Assembly: GCA_044507775.1 (NCBI GenBank)
Contig: JBIQIY010000002.1
Coordinates: forward strand, 1 to 64,000
Reading direction: 5' to 3'
DNA length: 64,000 nucleotides
Source: Chryseosolibacter sp044507775
Lineage (GTDB): Bacteria > Bacteroidota > Bacteroidia > Cytophagales > Cyclobacteriaceae
The position numbers were made by a program, and so were the translations under genes. Each line of letters opens with the position of its first letter. The first letter of the stretch is position 1. Below are positions 8,295 through 17,865 of the stretch, piece after piece. A model generated the notes under the pieces. It was not told the origin of the DNA. It ran no database searches and saw only the letters and a program-made list of their open reading frames with translations.

Positions 8295-10208
8295 ATGAAG
8301 CGAGCAAGCATTCTATTAATAATCCCCGTCATCTCATGTATTTCCGCACGCGCACAGGACACTCAGCCTGGTGCAATCGGAGAATTGACCTCACTCGCTT
8401 ACCGGTATTACCTGTCTGATCCGGATACGGCCATTGTTATTACAGAAGCCGCGTTGAAGGAGGCGTTGCGGTCAAGCGATGTCTTTCATGAAGGGTACTG
8501 TTACTTTCTGTTTTCGAAAGCATACTGGGTAAAGGCGAACTACAAACTCGGGACCGAGTATGGATTCAAAGCCTTGAAAATTTTCCGGTCGACACCGCAC
8601 TATCGAGAGCTCAGCGCAACTTTACTATCACTGGCCCGGACCCTGGTTGAACTGGGCAACCTTCAAAAGGCGAAGAACTTTATTCACGAGGCGATGGAAC
8701 TGGGGCGCCAACACTCCGACGAGTGGATACAGGCTGCGGCGCATCGCGAACACTCATACTTGCTCGCTGAAAAAAATGCGTTGGACTCGGCGCTTGACGT
8801 TGCCGACAAGGGGCTTGAGCTTTTTAAAAAGCTACAGGATTCACTCGAGGTCAGCGTGCTTTACGGTCGCAAATCGAGGCTGTACTTCGCAATGAAAAAC
8901 TACACCGAGAGCAAGCGCTATGCATATGCGGGTCTGATGATCGACAGCCTTGTTGGGAACCGCCGGGGTCTCGGCATTTCATATTATCAGGTGGCACAGA
9001 ATGAATTCGCGCTTGGCAACCGGCAAATCGCGATTCAGCAATTGAAACACTCAATCCGGATTAGCAGCGAGATCGGCAATCTCACCTCCCAGATCAAAGC
9101 ACACGATCTCCTCGCGGATTTTTATTTGAGAACCAATCAGCCGGCGCTTGCTGCGAGCCAATTGCAGCAGGTAAGTCAATTCAAAGACGAACTATACAAC
9201 TCGGAAAAGAACGGCCAGATACAGGAGATGCAATCCCTGCACGAACTGGATGCAAAGGAAAACACAATCCGGCTTCTCGAACATGAAAACAATCTGCGAG
9301 AGCAGCAAATGAAAAACCAACGGCTCTTTGTCGCGTTTCTGCTCGTGGCCGTTCTGTTCCTTGTTTTACTGACTTTTGTTTTGACTCGTTTGCGCAGCAT
9401 ACAGAAAAAGGCAAACCGCAATCTTGCAAAACAGAACACCGCCATCGAGCAACAAAAAATGGCAATTCAGACACAAGCCGAAAATCTGCAGCAAATTGAT
9501 CAGGTGAAGACAAAGCTTTTTTCCGTGATCAGCCATGATTTGCGGGGCCCGATATCGAATCTGCAGTCATTGCTCGACCTGTTCACCAAGAAATTGATGA
9601 CGGCTGAAGAATTTGTAAACCTTTCGGCCAAGCTTCGGGAAAATCTCAATCTTACACAGCGTACGCTTGAGAATCTTTTGAACTGGTCACTGAGTCAGAT
9701 GGGAGGGATCAAGACAGAGAAAAAGAAGATCGAGCTGACACAGTGTATAGAAGAGACCTGCAACCTGATGGACGAAGTCGCCGGGCGTAAAAATGTCTCG
9801 CTGGTAAGGGAGTTCAGCGGCCCACTGAAAGTATGGGCAGATGCCGACCAAATACAGGTCGTGCTCAGAAATCTTATTCATAACGCGATCAAGTTCTCTT
9901 CCTTCAACGATAGTATCGCGATCAGCGCTTCACGTAACGGTGAACTGTGTCACATTGCTGTAAAAGACTCAGGGATCGGAATGACCCATCAGGAGATCGA
10001 GACAATCGTCGGAGCAAAAGAATACTTTTCAAAGATCGGAACAGAGCAGGAGAAAGGGACCGGTCTGGGCCTCCTGCTTTGCAAGGAATTCATCACCCGA
10101 AACGGTGGTAATATCAATATCAGGAGTTCCGTGGGTGGGGGAACGGAAGTTTCATTCACCCTGCGGCTTGCTGAGCATGAAAATACTCCTCAGTACGCCG
10201 TCCAATAA
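8295..10208 (+). CDS. Sensor histidine kinase with periplasmic TPR repeats
   Basis: A 637-residue kinase. The start MKRASILL at 8295 gives a proper signal peptide (1-20, ISARAQ); the open frame runs 40 codons further upstream but without sense. TPR-like helices fill about 30-300, followed by a coiled region, one membrane segment (about 342-366) and a second coiled coil. HisKA follows with the H-box SHDLRGP (phosphoacceptor about H414). HATPase_c has an N-box (LRNLIHNAIKF), G1 (DSGIGM) and G2 (GTGLGLLLC). No response regulator is adjacent, so it is an orphan kinase. The ligand is unknown. Confidence 0.92.
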   Translation: MKRASILLIIPVISCISARAQDTQPGAIGELTSLAYRYYLSDPDTAIVITEAALKEALRSSDVFHEGYCYFLFSKAYWVKANYKLGTEYGFKALKIFRSTPHYRELSATLLSLARTLVELGNLQKAKNFIHEAMELGRQHSDEWIQAAAHREHSYLLAEKNALDSALDVADKGLELFKKLQDSLEVSVLYGRKSRLYFAMKNYTESKRYAYAGLMIDSLVGNRRGLGISYYQVAQNEFALGNRQIAIQQLKHSIRISSEIGNLTSQIKAHDLLADFYLRTNQPALAASQLQQVSQFKDELYNSEKNGQIQEMQSLHELDAKENTIRLLEHENNLREQQMKNQRLFVAFLLVAVLFLVLLTFVLTRLRSIQKKANRNLAKQNTAIEQQKMAIQTQAENLQQIDQVKTKLFSVISHDLRGPISNLQSLLDLFTKKLMTAEEFVNLSAKLRENLNLTQRTLENLLNWSLSQMGGIKTEKKKIELTQCIEETCNLMDEVAGRKNVSLVREFSGPLKVWADADQIQVVLRNLIHNAIKFSSFNDSIAISASRNGELCHIAVKDSGIGMTHQEIETIVGAKEYFSKIGTEQEKGTGLGLLLCKEFITRNGGNINIRSSVGGGTEVSFTLRLAEHENTPQYAVQ

Positions 10209-10232
10209 TAAGAGCTTCGAACAATCGCGGGC

Positions 10233-10814
10233 CTACTCATAGAAAGTCTTGTTCATTACAAACTCTTCCTCCACGTAGCGCTCCCGTGGCGCCAGTTCCC
10301 GGGCCTTCAGATTGTCCGGGAGCGTTTCGATATCACCCAGGTAGCCGATGGCCATGATGATCAGCGGTTCATACCGGTCCGGCACTCCCAGGTTGTCGAT
10401 GATGGTCTTGTGATCGAAGCCGGCCATCTGATGGACGTTCAATCCCACGTGTGCGGCCTGCAGGGAAAGAAAAGCATTAGCCGCGCCCAGATCATATCGC
10501 GCTGCGGGATTGGCGCTGTCAAAGCGAATAAATTTTTTTCGAGCCAGACTGCAGACCAGAAGCGGTGCATTCCGCGCCCAGATTTTGTTGCCTTCCTTCA
10601 AACCCTCGAAGATCTTGTTCCATAATTCCTGATCACGGGTTGCGTAAACATAGAACCACGGTTGTTCGTTCAGGCTTGACGGAGCCCAACGCGCCGCCTC
10701 GAAGAGTGAACGGATCTTTTCCGGTTCCACCATTTTGTCTGAAAATGCGCGCCTGCTTCGTCGCTGTCGTATCGCCTCTAAAACGGGGGCAGCAAATTCT
10801 GTAGATTTTTGCAT
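10233..10814 (-). CDS. Nitroreductase family protein
   Basis: A 193-residue FMN-dependent oxidoreductase of the nitroreductase fold. The N-terminal flavin-binding segment is clear: IRQRRSRRAF, then APSSLNEQPW (about 45-55). The C-terminal half has GYLGD and a tail RYVEEEFV. I chose the ATG at 10814 (MQKSTEF); the frame extends 15 codons upstream to another ATG. The substrate (nitro compounds, quinones or others) cannot be told. It converges with the sensor-kinase gene. Confidence 0.88.
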   Translation of the reverse strand: MQKSTEFAAPVLEAIRQRRSRRAFSDKMVEPEKIRSLFEAARWAPSSLNEQPWFYVYATRDQELWNKIFEGLKEGNKIWARNAPLLVCSLARKKFIRFDSANPAARYDLGAANAFLSLQAAHVGLNVHQMAGFDHKTIIDNLGVPDRYEPLIIMAIGYLGDIETLPDNLKARELAPRERYVEEEFVMNKTFYE

Positions 10815-10914
10815 AATGCCTTTCCATGTTAAGGTACAAATATCTGCAATTCTCTTCATTTCCCGGGAGCCGGGAGCGAATGCAGCAAAATATGCGTTGA
10901 AAAGTATTTCTCGC

Positions 10915-10932
10915 TTCCAGGAGAATCTGGAA
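10915..10932. promoter_or_regulatory. Inverted repeat upstream of the sugar-acid dehydratase
   Basis: TTCCAG-GAGAAT-CTGGAA, a perfect 6-bp inverted repeat with 6-bp spacer, about 95 bp before the dehydratase start. A -7-like TATTTTTA lies 10 bp downstream (10942-10949). It could be an operator; no regulator gene is next to it. Confidence 0.25.
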
Positions 10933-11028
10933 AAAATAGAATATTTTTAGCGACTCAAGTGGGTCGCGGTTAACGGCCTCCTCACTAGCATTTATTAAGT
11001 CAACAACAACATAGATCAACGAACAGAC

Positions 11029-12741
11029 ATGGCAAAATATCGCAGTCAGAACTGGTTTGGAAAGAAAGGCAAGGACGGTTTTATCTATCGTGCGTGGATG
11101 AAGAACCAGGGAATTCCTTCACATGAATTTGATGGACGCCCCATCATTGGGATTTGTAATACGTGGTCAGAACTGACGCCGTGCAACGCGCATTTCCGCG
11201 AGCTGGCGGAATCGATCAAAAGAGGTGTATCCGAAGCCGGCGGTTTTCCGGTTGAGTTTCCGGTCATGTCACTGGGGGAAACGCTGATCAAGCCCACGGC
11301 GATGCTCTACCGCAACCTGGCGAGTATGGATGTCGAAGAATCCATCCGGGCCAATCCTGTGGATGGCATTGTTCTCATGTGTGGCTGTGATAAGACAACA
11401 CCTTCCCTGGTTATGGGAGCCTGCAGTGTAAACATTCCTACGATTGTCGTATCAGGTGGTCCGATGCTGACGGGAAAATTCCAGGGACGCGACATCGGTA
11501 CCAGTGACATCTGGCGCTTCAGCGAAGCCGTCCGCGCCGGAGGGATGCTCCAGGAAGAGTTGTTGCTCGCCGAGGCCAGTATGTGTCGCAGCCGGGGCCA
11601 CTGTGCAGTGATGGGCACCGCTTCTACGATGGCCGTGATGGTCGAATCACTGGGGCTCTCGCTTCCGCACAACGCGGCCATTCCGGCAGCCGACGCGCGC
11701 AGAAAGGTTCTTGCGCAGTTGTCGGGATCGCGCATTGTGGAAATGGTCAAGGAAAATCTACTGCTATCGGATATCCTGACCCGCAAGGCGTTTGAGAACG
11801 CGATCGTGGTCAACGCTGCCATCGGCGGATCTACAAACTTCATCATCCACCTCCTGGCGATTGCGGGAAGGATCGGTGTTGATCTGTCACTCGACGACTT
11901 CGACACGCTGTCTAACAAGGTACCGCTGATCGCCAATCTGCAGCCATCGGGTAAGTATTTCATGGAAGACCTTTATTATGCGGGTGGTCTACCCGTTGTA
12001 ATGCAGGAGTTGAAGGAATTCCTGCACAATGATTGTATAACCGCCAACGGCCGTACCATCGAGCAGAACTCTGAGAAAGAAACCTGTTACAACCGGGATA
12101 TTATCGCATGCATCGATGAACCCTTCAACAAACTTTCCGGCGTGGCAATCCTGCGTGGAAATCTGGCCGAGAATGGTGCGGTGATAAAACCGTCCGCCGC
12201 GACTGAATCGCTGATGACGCACCGGGGGAAAGCGACTGTGTTTGAAGATATCGAAGACTACAAGGCTCGCATCGACGACCCGAACCTGGACTGCGATGAA
12301 AACAGCATACTGGTCCTGAAGAACGTTGGCCCCAAGGGTTATCCCGGCATGCCGGAAGTCGGCAACATGGGAATTCCCGGTAAGCTATTATCAAAAGGCG
12401 TGACGGATATGATCCGCATTTCCGACGGAAGGATGAGCGGCACAGCCTTTGGAACTGTGATATTACATGTCAGCCCGGAGGCTGCTTTAGGTGGTAACTT
12501 CGCAGTCGTCCAGCAGGGGGATGAGATCACCGTTGATGTTCCCAACCGAACGCTTACCCTGCACGTTAGCGAAGAAGAACTTACACGCCGCAAGCAACAA
12601 TGGAAACCTACGCGCGTGAAGCTCGAAGAGCGCGGCTATGTTCACCTCTACCAAAAACACGTCCAACAGGCCCACCTCGGCGCCGACATGGACTTCTTGA
12701 GGGGAGGGTCGGGGAGTGAGGTTACGAGGGACAGCCATTGA
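11029..12741 (+). CDS. IlvD/Edd-family dehydratase, sugar-acid (pentonate) type
   Basis: A 570-residue Fe-S dehydratase. It starts with QNWFG, FIYRAWMKNQGIP and GICNTWSELTPCNAH, the pattern of the L-arabinonate/D-xylonate/D-fuconate dehydratase branch rather than that of biosynthetic IlvD. Cluster cysteines are visible at C52, C120 (GCDKTTPS) and C192 (GHCAVMGTAS). The reaction is removal of water from an aldonate to give a 2-keto-3-deoxy acid. The SDR downstream on the same strand could supply an oxidation step in the same pathway. The exact sugar acid is inferred, not proven. Length is normal. Confidence 0.85.
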   Translation: MAKYRSQNWFGKKGKDGFIYRAWMKNQGIPSHEFDGRPIIGICNTWSELTPCNAHFRELAESIKRGVSEAGGFPVEFPVMSLGETLIKPTAMLYRNLASMDVEESIRANPVDGIVLMCGCDKTTPSLVMGACSVNIPTIVVSGGPMLTGKFQGRDIGTSDIWRFSEAVRAGGMLQEELLLAEASMCRSRGHCAVMGTASTMAVMVESLGLSLPHNAAIPAADARRKVLAQLSGSRIVEMVKENLLLSDILTRKAFENAIVVNAAIGGSTNFIIHLLAIAGRIGVDLSLDDFDTLSNKVPLIANLQPSGKYFMEDLYYAGGLPVVMQELKEFLHNDCITANGRTIEQNSEKETCYNRDIIACIDEPFNKLSGVAILRGNLAENGAVIKPSAATESLMTHRGKATVFEDIEDYKARIDDPNLDCDENSILVLKNVGPKGYPGMPEVGNMGIPGKLLSKGVTDMIRISDGRMSGTAFGTVILHVSPEAALGGNFAVVQQGDEITVDVPNRTLTLHVSEEELTRRKQQWKPTRVKLEERGYVHLYQKHVQQAHLGADMDFLRGGSGSEVTRDSH

Positions 12742-12803
12742 GTTGTAAGTTGTGAGTTGTAGGTTATAAGGTCTACGGTATAGGGTGTAGGGGATAGGGT
12801 GCT
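12741..12803. repeat. Degenerate 7-bp-period repeat array (9 units)
   Basis: Nine heptamers run without gap from the last base of the dehydratase stop codon: AGTTGTA, AGTTGTG, AGTTGTA, GGTTATA, AGGTCTA, CGGTATA, GGGTGTA, GGGGATA, GGGTGCT. The pattern drifts from AGTTGTA to GGGTGTA. A related array in the other orientation lies at 57784-57825. Confidence 0.75.
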
Positions 12804-12881
12804 GATTATTGGTTATTGATATCACCATTTGGGTACTATAATTAGCACTGGGATAGTATTGAATAAAATTTAGATCTGGAT

Positions 12882-13652
12882 ATGCTCGCAGAATTGTTTC
12901 ATAACAGGGTGGCTATTGTAACAGGCGCGGGGCAGGGCATTGGCTTTGAGATCTGTCGTCAACTCGCGGAACAGGGAGCGCATGTGATTCTCAATGATCT
13001 GGAGGAGTCCCTTGCGCGGGAGGCTGCGCGTGCGATCAGCCAGGAAACGAAAGGCACCTGCATTCCGGTTGCAGGCGATGTTTCGAATACTGAATTTCTG
13101 CAATTTCTTGTTGATGAGGCAGTAAGCAAGTTCGGGCAGCTGGACATAGCCATTGCGAACGCGGGCATTACCCTTTTCGGAGAATTCCTGGACTACAGTG
13201 CTTCTGATTTCAATCAGGTGCTGAACGTGAACCTCGGTGGAACGTTTTTCCTTGCACAGGCTGCCGCCAGGAAGATGAAAGAACAGGGCAGGGGCGGAAA
13301 GCTCCTGTTTATGTCTTCCGTGACAGGAGTGCAGGCGCACAAAAATTTGGCGGCGTACGGCATGACAAAAGCTGCCATCCAGATGCTGGCAAAAACTCTT
13401 GTGATCGAGCTATCCGATTACAAAATAAATGTGAATGCGCTCGCGCCCGGCGCTACGCTCACGGCCAGAACCACAGCTGAGAAAGATTATGAAAAAATAT
13501 GGGCCGGCCTCACACCCATCGGCAAGGCGGCTTCTGTTGAAGACATTGCCAACGCTGCGTGCTTCCTGGTCTCATCGCAAGCCGACCACATTACAGGCCA
13601 GACTATCGTCATAGACGGTGGCTGGACCAGCATCAGTCCTTCACCTTTTTAG
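12882..13652 (+). CDS. Short-chain dehydrogenase/reductase (SDR)
   Basis: A 256-residue classical SDR, NAD(P)-dependent, cytoplasmic. The Rossmann motif TGAGQGIG (about 13-20), the acidic residue after the second strand (LNDLEES), NAGIT, the catalytic Ser in FMSSVTG and the YGMTK motif are all present. The C-terminal ITGQTIVIDGGW is typical of sugar and 3-oxoacyl reductases. It follows the sugar-acid dehydratase by 140 bp, which hints at sugar oxidation, but a repeat array separates them and they may not share an mRNA. Substrate unknown. Confidence 0.9.
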   Translation: MLAELFHNRVAIVTGAGQGIGFEICRQLAEQGAHVILNDLEESLAREAARAISQETKGTCIPVAGDVSNTEFLQFLVDEAVSKFGQLDIAIANAGITLFGEFLDYSASDFNQVLNVNLGGTFFLAQAAARKMKEQGRGGKLLFMSSVTGVQAHKNLAAYGMTKAAIQMLAKTLVIELSDYKINVNALAPGATLTARTTAEKDYEKIWAGLTPIGKAASVEDIANAACFLVSSQADHITGQTIVIDGGWTSISPSPF

Positions 13653-13660
13653 TAGCAGCC

Positions 13661-15436
13661 CTATTTAAAGTTTGGTATATCCAGCTTCTTATAGATCCGG
13701 AATGCGGCATTGATCAGGCCCACGTGACTGTAGGTCTGCGGATAGTTTCCCCACTGCGAGCCATCAAGCCCTACATCTTCGCTAAAAATGCCGAGGTGAT
13801 TCCGGTACTTCAGAATTCCGTCCAGGGTCCGGATCGCGTCATCAACACGCCCGACATACGCCAGCGCATCAACATACCAGAAGGCGCAGACGAGGAAGGT
13901 GGCTTCAGGCTTGCCGAAGTCGTCCTGATGAACATACCGATAGAACAATCCCTGTTCGGTTTTCAATAATTCTTCAAGAGCCTTGAGGTGATTCTTCGCC
14001 CGGTCACTGTTGGGATCCAGGTAATTCATGGTGATCATCTTCAACGTGCTCGCATCCAGATGTTCCGCGCCAATGGCTTGCGTGTATACTTTGCGGACCG
14101 GGTCGTACGCCTTTTCAATATTTTCAATGGCTGTCTGTTCGAGTTTCAGCGCACGGCTCACCAGCTCCATGTCGTTCATGATCACGCCGATCTTTGCCGC
14201 GGCCTTGCTTCCCGCCCAGTGAAAAAGCAAAGTGTAAGTGTGAACCTGTTTGACGTTGCGGAACTCCCAAAGTCCTGCGTCCGCCTCGAAAAATGTCTTC
14301 TCAATCCAGTTCAGCAAACGATCCACAATAGGCTTGTAGTAGTTTTTCTGCGTGAAGGAAAGTCGCTGGTCAACAAAAAGGGGCAACAGTCCCACCAGCA
14401 CTTGCCCATAGACGTCGTTCTGGATCTGGAAGTAGGCACCGTTGCCGATGCGCACGGGCTGATTCCCGAGATATCCCTCCAGCGGCAGGTGGATTTCCTC
14501 CAGGTTCTTGGATCCTGTGATCGTGTACAACGGCTGCATCCGGTCCGATTCTCTCATAAGAATGTTCTGGATGTAATTGAAATATCCTTCCAGTTCATCG
14601 AAATGCCCCATTTCGTTGAACGCTTTCAGGGTGTAGTACGAATCGCGGAACCAGCAATAGCGGTAATCCCAGGTGCGTGAGCTTCCATTGTGCTCCGGAA
14701 GGCTGGTGGTACCGGAGGCGATAATGCCGCCGGTGTCTTCATATTGATGCAGCTTCAATACAAGTGCGGAGCGGATGATTTCCGACTGATACATGTCGGG
14801 CACATATGTGCTTTTGATCCACCCCTGCCAGTAGCGTACGGTCTTATTTATAAAATCTTCGGCGGTTGCCTTCAACGGCGCTTCAAGAGGATCGCCGTAG
14901 GTGAATACCAGATACTTGTTCTTGCTGAGTACGAAGGCCTGTTCCTCCTGGATGTAGGAGAGTGATACGTCAGTGGTAAGACGCACCGGCATGTCATAAT
15001 GCCGATAGCGCATGTGGTTGCTGCTCACGACGGTTTCAGCCTGCATCTCGCCGTAGTCGCCAACGGGCCTGCACTTGACGGTAATGATCGGACCTCCGTC
15101 GATCAGTTCAATCTTGCGCACCAGCATCAGCGGTTTAAAATAGCGCTCGTACTGATAAAATCGCGGGGCACAGTCGATGACCCGAAAACGGCCCGAAGCG
15201 CACTCGAACTCGGTAGCCAGCACGTTAGTATTGGGAATGTAGTATTGTCGCGAGGTACACTCGCCCTGTGGAGTGATTGAGAATTCGCCCCCCTTCTTTG
15301 AGTCCAGTAGTGACCCGAACAAGAAAGAGCTGTCAAAGCGGGGCATGCACATCCACCTGACGGACGCATGTGTATCGATGTAGGCCATGTAGGAGCAATT
15401 TCCTACAACGCCCATGTTATACTGATGAATCGCCAA
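13661..15436 (-). CDS. Glycoside hydrolase family 15 protein (trehalase/glucoamylase-like)
   Basis: A 591-residue protein with the N-terminal super-sandwich domain (about 1-230; GVVGNCSYMAYI, RFDSSFLFGSLL) and an (alpha/alpha)6 barrel (about 235-591; TWDYRYCWFRDSYYTLKAF). No signal peptide, so cytoplasmic. The TTG at 15436 follows the stop of the trehalose synthase gene directly and gives the short N-terminus usual in the family; an ATG 21 bp inside is possible. The pairing with the OtsAB fusion suggests trehalose as substrate, as known for some bacterial GH15 enzymes; glucoamylase activity is the alternative. Confidence 0.88.
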   Translation of the reverse strand: MAIHQYNMGVVGNCSYMAYIDTHASVRWMCMPRFDSSFLFGSLLDSKKGGEFSITPQGECTSRQYYIPNTNVLATEFECASGRFRVIDCAPRFYQYERYFKPLMLVRKIELIDGGPIITVKCRPVGDYGEMQAETVVSSNHMRYRHYDMPVRLTTDVSLSYIQEEQAFVLSKNKYLVFTYGDPLEAPLKATAEDFINKTVRYWQGWIKSTYVPDMYQSEIIRSALVLKLHQYEDTGGIIASGTTSLPEHNGSSRTWDYRYCWFRDSYYTLKAFNEMGHFDELEGYFNYIQNILMRESDRMQPLYTITGSKNLEEIHLPLEGYLGNQPVRIGNGAYFQIQNDVYGQVLVGLLPLFVDQRLSFTQKNYYKPIVDRLLNWIEKTFFEADAGLWEFRNVKQVHTYTLLFHWAGSKAAAKIGVIMNDMELVSRALKLEQTAIENIEKAYDPVRKVYTQAIGAEHLDASTLKMITMNYLDPNSDRAKNHLKALEELLKTEQGLFYRYVHQDDFGKPEATFLVCAFWYVDALAYVGRVDDAIRTLDGILKYRNHLGIFSEDVGLDGSQWGNYPQTYSHVGLINAAFRIYKKLDIPNFK

Positions 15437-17650
15437 TTATGTAATAAGTTTGTTTAACAGTTCAAGCACTTCCTGCTGGTTAGACAGGTTGTATTGCGCA
15501 GCGGTATGACCCGGTCCTATCTTTATGGTTACAGCGCGTTCTGCCAGAGCCCGGAACATATCTTCGTCTGTTTTGTCGTCGCCAGCTGCCATTACAAAAT
15601 CGTAGTGTTCATCCTGCAGGAACTGTCTTGCAACAGAACCCTTGTCCACTCCTGAGATCCGCACTTCGATTACTTTGTTTCCGTCGATGATCTGCAGCGG
15701 CGTGTTACGCACGAGGTGATGCAGGTTGTCGAGCAATTCCCGTGACCGGATGAATCCGAGATCCGGCAATACGTTGCGATAATGCCACGCTAATGTATGC
15801 GTTTTTTCTTCGAGAAAGGAACCGGGACTGCGCTGAGCGTATAACTCCATCGTTGGCCGCATGACAGGTTTCCACGATTGGTCTATTTCCCGGTGGTGCT
15901 TCCATTCTCCGTTCTTCAGACGCACGGACGCCCCATGTTCAGCAACGAGGTTCACCGGGAGATCGTTGAACCACTCCTGCAGCGTTTGGCTATCTCTTCC
16001 GCTTATTATCGTTACGATAGTTCGATCGTCCGCCGCCACGCGATGCAGAAGATCGATCAGCGCCCGGTTCGGGACCGCAAGCTTCGGATGTTTTGAAAAT
16101 GGCACGAGGGTTCCATCGTAATCCAGGAACAGATGACGCTTGCGCGCTGCCTTGTATTTTCGTGTTATATCTTCAAGTATTGCAGCAGATACATGTTTCG
16201 TACGCTGCGAGACCTGATACTCTTTTACCTCGTCCAGTTGTTTCAGAAAGTCCGTAACCCAGTGGGCCACTGAATACTCACGAAGGCGCTTCTGAAGATT
16301 GGCGAGCTTTTTTCTTTGCATTTCGTCGGGCATCGTCAGCGCGGCAAAAATCGATTGAGCCACCTCCTCTTTGTCCATCGGGTTCACGAGAATCGCCTCC
16401 CCCATTTCGTTTGCGGCCCCGGCCAGTTCACTCAGGATGAGAACTCCTCTGTCTTGCTGGCTGGCGATATACTCCTTCGCGACCAGGTTCATTCCATCGC
16501 GAATCGGCGTGATCAATCCCGCGTCCGCGGATTGGTACATCGCACAGAGATCTTCAAAAGACAAATTGGAGTAACGGTAAATAATCGGTTGCCACTCGAG
16601 AGAGGAATATCTCCCGTTGATCCGTCCTACCCGCTCTTCGATCATTTTCTTCCGCTCATTGTACTTGGATATGATCTGCCGCGAGGGCACGATTATCAAA
16701 ATGAAAACGACTTTGCCCCGCCATTCCGGATGCTGGTCCAGAAATCGCTCGAAGCCCGACAACCGGTGTGTAACACCTTTTGTATAGTCCAGGCGATCGA
16801 CAGAAAAAATTATTTTCTTCTCATGAAAATTTTCGCGGATTTGCTTAAGGCGTTCCTGCACCTTGGGATTGGAGCCCGCGTTGTGGAATTTGTCAAAGTC
16901 AATTCCCAAGGGGAACATCTCCGCCTTTACTGTTTTTTCCCTCATGATGATCGTGCGGAACTGGCTGTCAAACCCATGGACCATCTGCACCGTCTTGAGA
17001 AAGTGCTGCACATACTCGTGCGTATGAAATCCGATCAAATCCGCGCCAAGCATTCCTGCAACAATCTTTTCTTTCCACGGTTTGTGAAGTAACCGGAAGA
17101 TCTCGAATGAGGGAAACGGTATGTGCAGGAAAAAACCGATTGTTGCGTCGGGCCTCTTCTCCCGGATAAGTCCCGGCAGCTGCATGAGTTGATAGTCGTG
17201 GATCCACAGGATGTCATCCGGCAAAAGAATTGACAGTATCTTTTCCGCGAACATGTGATTAACTTCTTCATAGCTGTGGAAAGTTTCTTCATCGAATTCC
17301 ACGAGCGACGGAAAATAATGGAACAACGGCCAGATCGTTGCATTACAGAAACCGTTGTAATACCGGTTGTACGTCCTTGTTTCTATGAATATCGGATCCA
17401 CATCAAACGATCCGCCCTTGCGCGGGTTCTCCAGGTATTTTTCCCAACGCGCCTGCGGGAAATCTGCCGATCCTATCCACAGCACCGAAGAAAAGGCGTC
17501 TTTGTTTTCTTCGCGTTCGAAATAACTATTGAGCGCGCTCACCAGACCCCCATCACTTTCCTTCATGAACACTGCCTTCTTCTTTTCCTGCAGTTGGAAA
17601 GGAAGTCGGTTGGAAACGACAACCAGGCGCCTTTTTGTTTTGTTTTCCAT
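15437..17650 (-). CDS. Bifunctional trehalose-6-phosphate synthase/phosphatase
   Basis: A 737-residue fusion. Residues about 8-475 are the GT20 synthase, which joins UDP-glucose and glucose-6-phosphate (VVSNRLPF at the start, DGGLVSAL, HDYQLMQLPGLIR, VDRLDYTKG, RDGMNLVAKEY). Residues about 490-735 are the HAD-type trehalose-6-phosphatase (LDYDGTLVPF nucleophile motif, ISGRD, MAAGDDKTDEDMF). Such head-to-tail fusions are common in Bacteroidota. The ATG at 17650 was chosen because the nine earlier codons are not conserved. It heads a two-gene unit with GH15, with a leader of about 170 nt. Confidence 0.94.
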   Translation of the reverse strand: MENKTKRRLVVVSNRLPFQLQEKKKAVFMKESDGGLVSALNSYFEREENKDAFSSVLWIGSADFPQARWEKYLENPRKGGSFDVDPIFIETRTYNRYYNGFCNATIWPLFHYFPSLVEFDEETFHSYEEVNHMFAEKILSILLPDDILWIHDYQLMQLPGLIREKRPDATIGFFLHIPFPSFEIFRLLHKPWKEKIVAGMLGADLIGFHTHEYVQHFLKTVQMVHGFDSQFRTIIMREKTVKAEMFPLGIDFDKFHNAGSNPKVQERLKQIRENFHEKKIIFSVDRLDYTKGVTHRLSGFERFLDQHPEWRGKVVFILIIVPSRQIISKYNERKKMIEERVGRINGRYSSLEWQPIIYRYSNLSFEDLCAMYQSADAGLITPIRDGMNLVAKEYIASQQDRGVLILSELAGAANEMGEAILVNPMDKEEVAQSIFAALTMPDEMQRKKLANLQKRLREYSVAHWVTDFLKQLDEVKEYQVSQRTKHVSAAILEDITRKYKAARKRHLFLDYDGTLVPFSKHPKLAVPNRALIDLLHRVAADDRTIVTIISGRDSQTLQEWFNDLPVNLVAEHGASVRLKNGEWKHHREIDQSWKPVMRPTMELYAQRSPGSFLEEKTHTLAWHYRNVLPDLGFIRSRELLDNLHHLVRNTPLQIIDGNKVIEVRISGVDKGSVARQFLQDEHYDFVMAAGDDKTDEDMFRALAERAVTIKIGPGHTAAQYNLSNQQEVLELLNKLIT

Positions 17651-17753
17651 CAAGAGTGTCTTTAGATGATACAACATTCGTTACCGGCGCTAACCCTGAG
17701 GATGGGGGTTCCGAGGACCTCATGAGTGTAAGGCAGAAAACCGGATAACGGTG

Positions 17754-17779
17754 CTCCGGACCGCTAGATGATTCCGGAG
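17754..17779 (-). promoter_or_regulatory. Hairpin in the trehalose operon leader
   Basis: The inverted repeat CTCCGG...CCGGAG with a 14-nt loop lies in the long 5' leader of the trehalose unit. Shorter stems (ACCG/CGGT, GAGG/CCTC) follow towards the gene. No known riboswitch is recognised. Confidence 0.3.
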
Positions 17780-17826
17780 AAGACCTGAAATCATTTTTGC
17801 CGTCGGGCAATCAATACGCAATGGGG

Positions 17827-17834
17827 CAAAGATA
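17827..17834 (-). promoter_or_regulatory. -7 box of the trehalose operon
   Basis: TATCTTTG on the minus strand, a perfect TAnnTTTG match. Only a T-rich stretch (no exact TTG) sits at the -33 position. It predicts a leader of about 170 nt. Confidence 0.45.
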
Positions 17835-17865
17835 GTGGGCGAATCTAAAAATCTCGCATGAATGC

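Noticed and set aside
11029..12741. Dehydratase as biosynthetic IlvD
   Set aside because: The N-terminal WFG/FIYRAWMKNQG motifs and cluster pattern fit the sugar-acid branch; no other branched-chain amino acid genes are nearby.
16316..17092. A 258-codon open frame opposite the trehalose synthase
   Set aside because: No recognisable domain, no promoter, and fully inside a well-supported gene.
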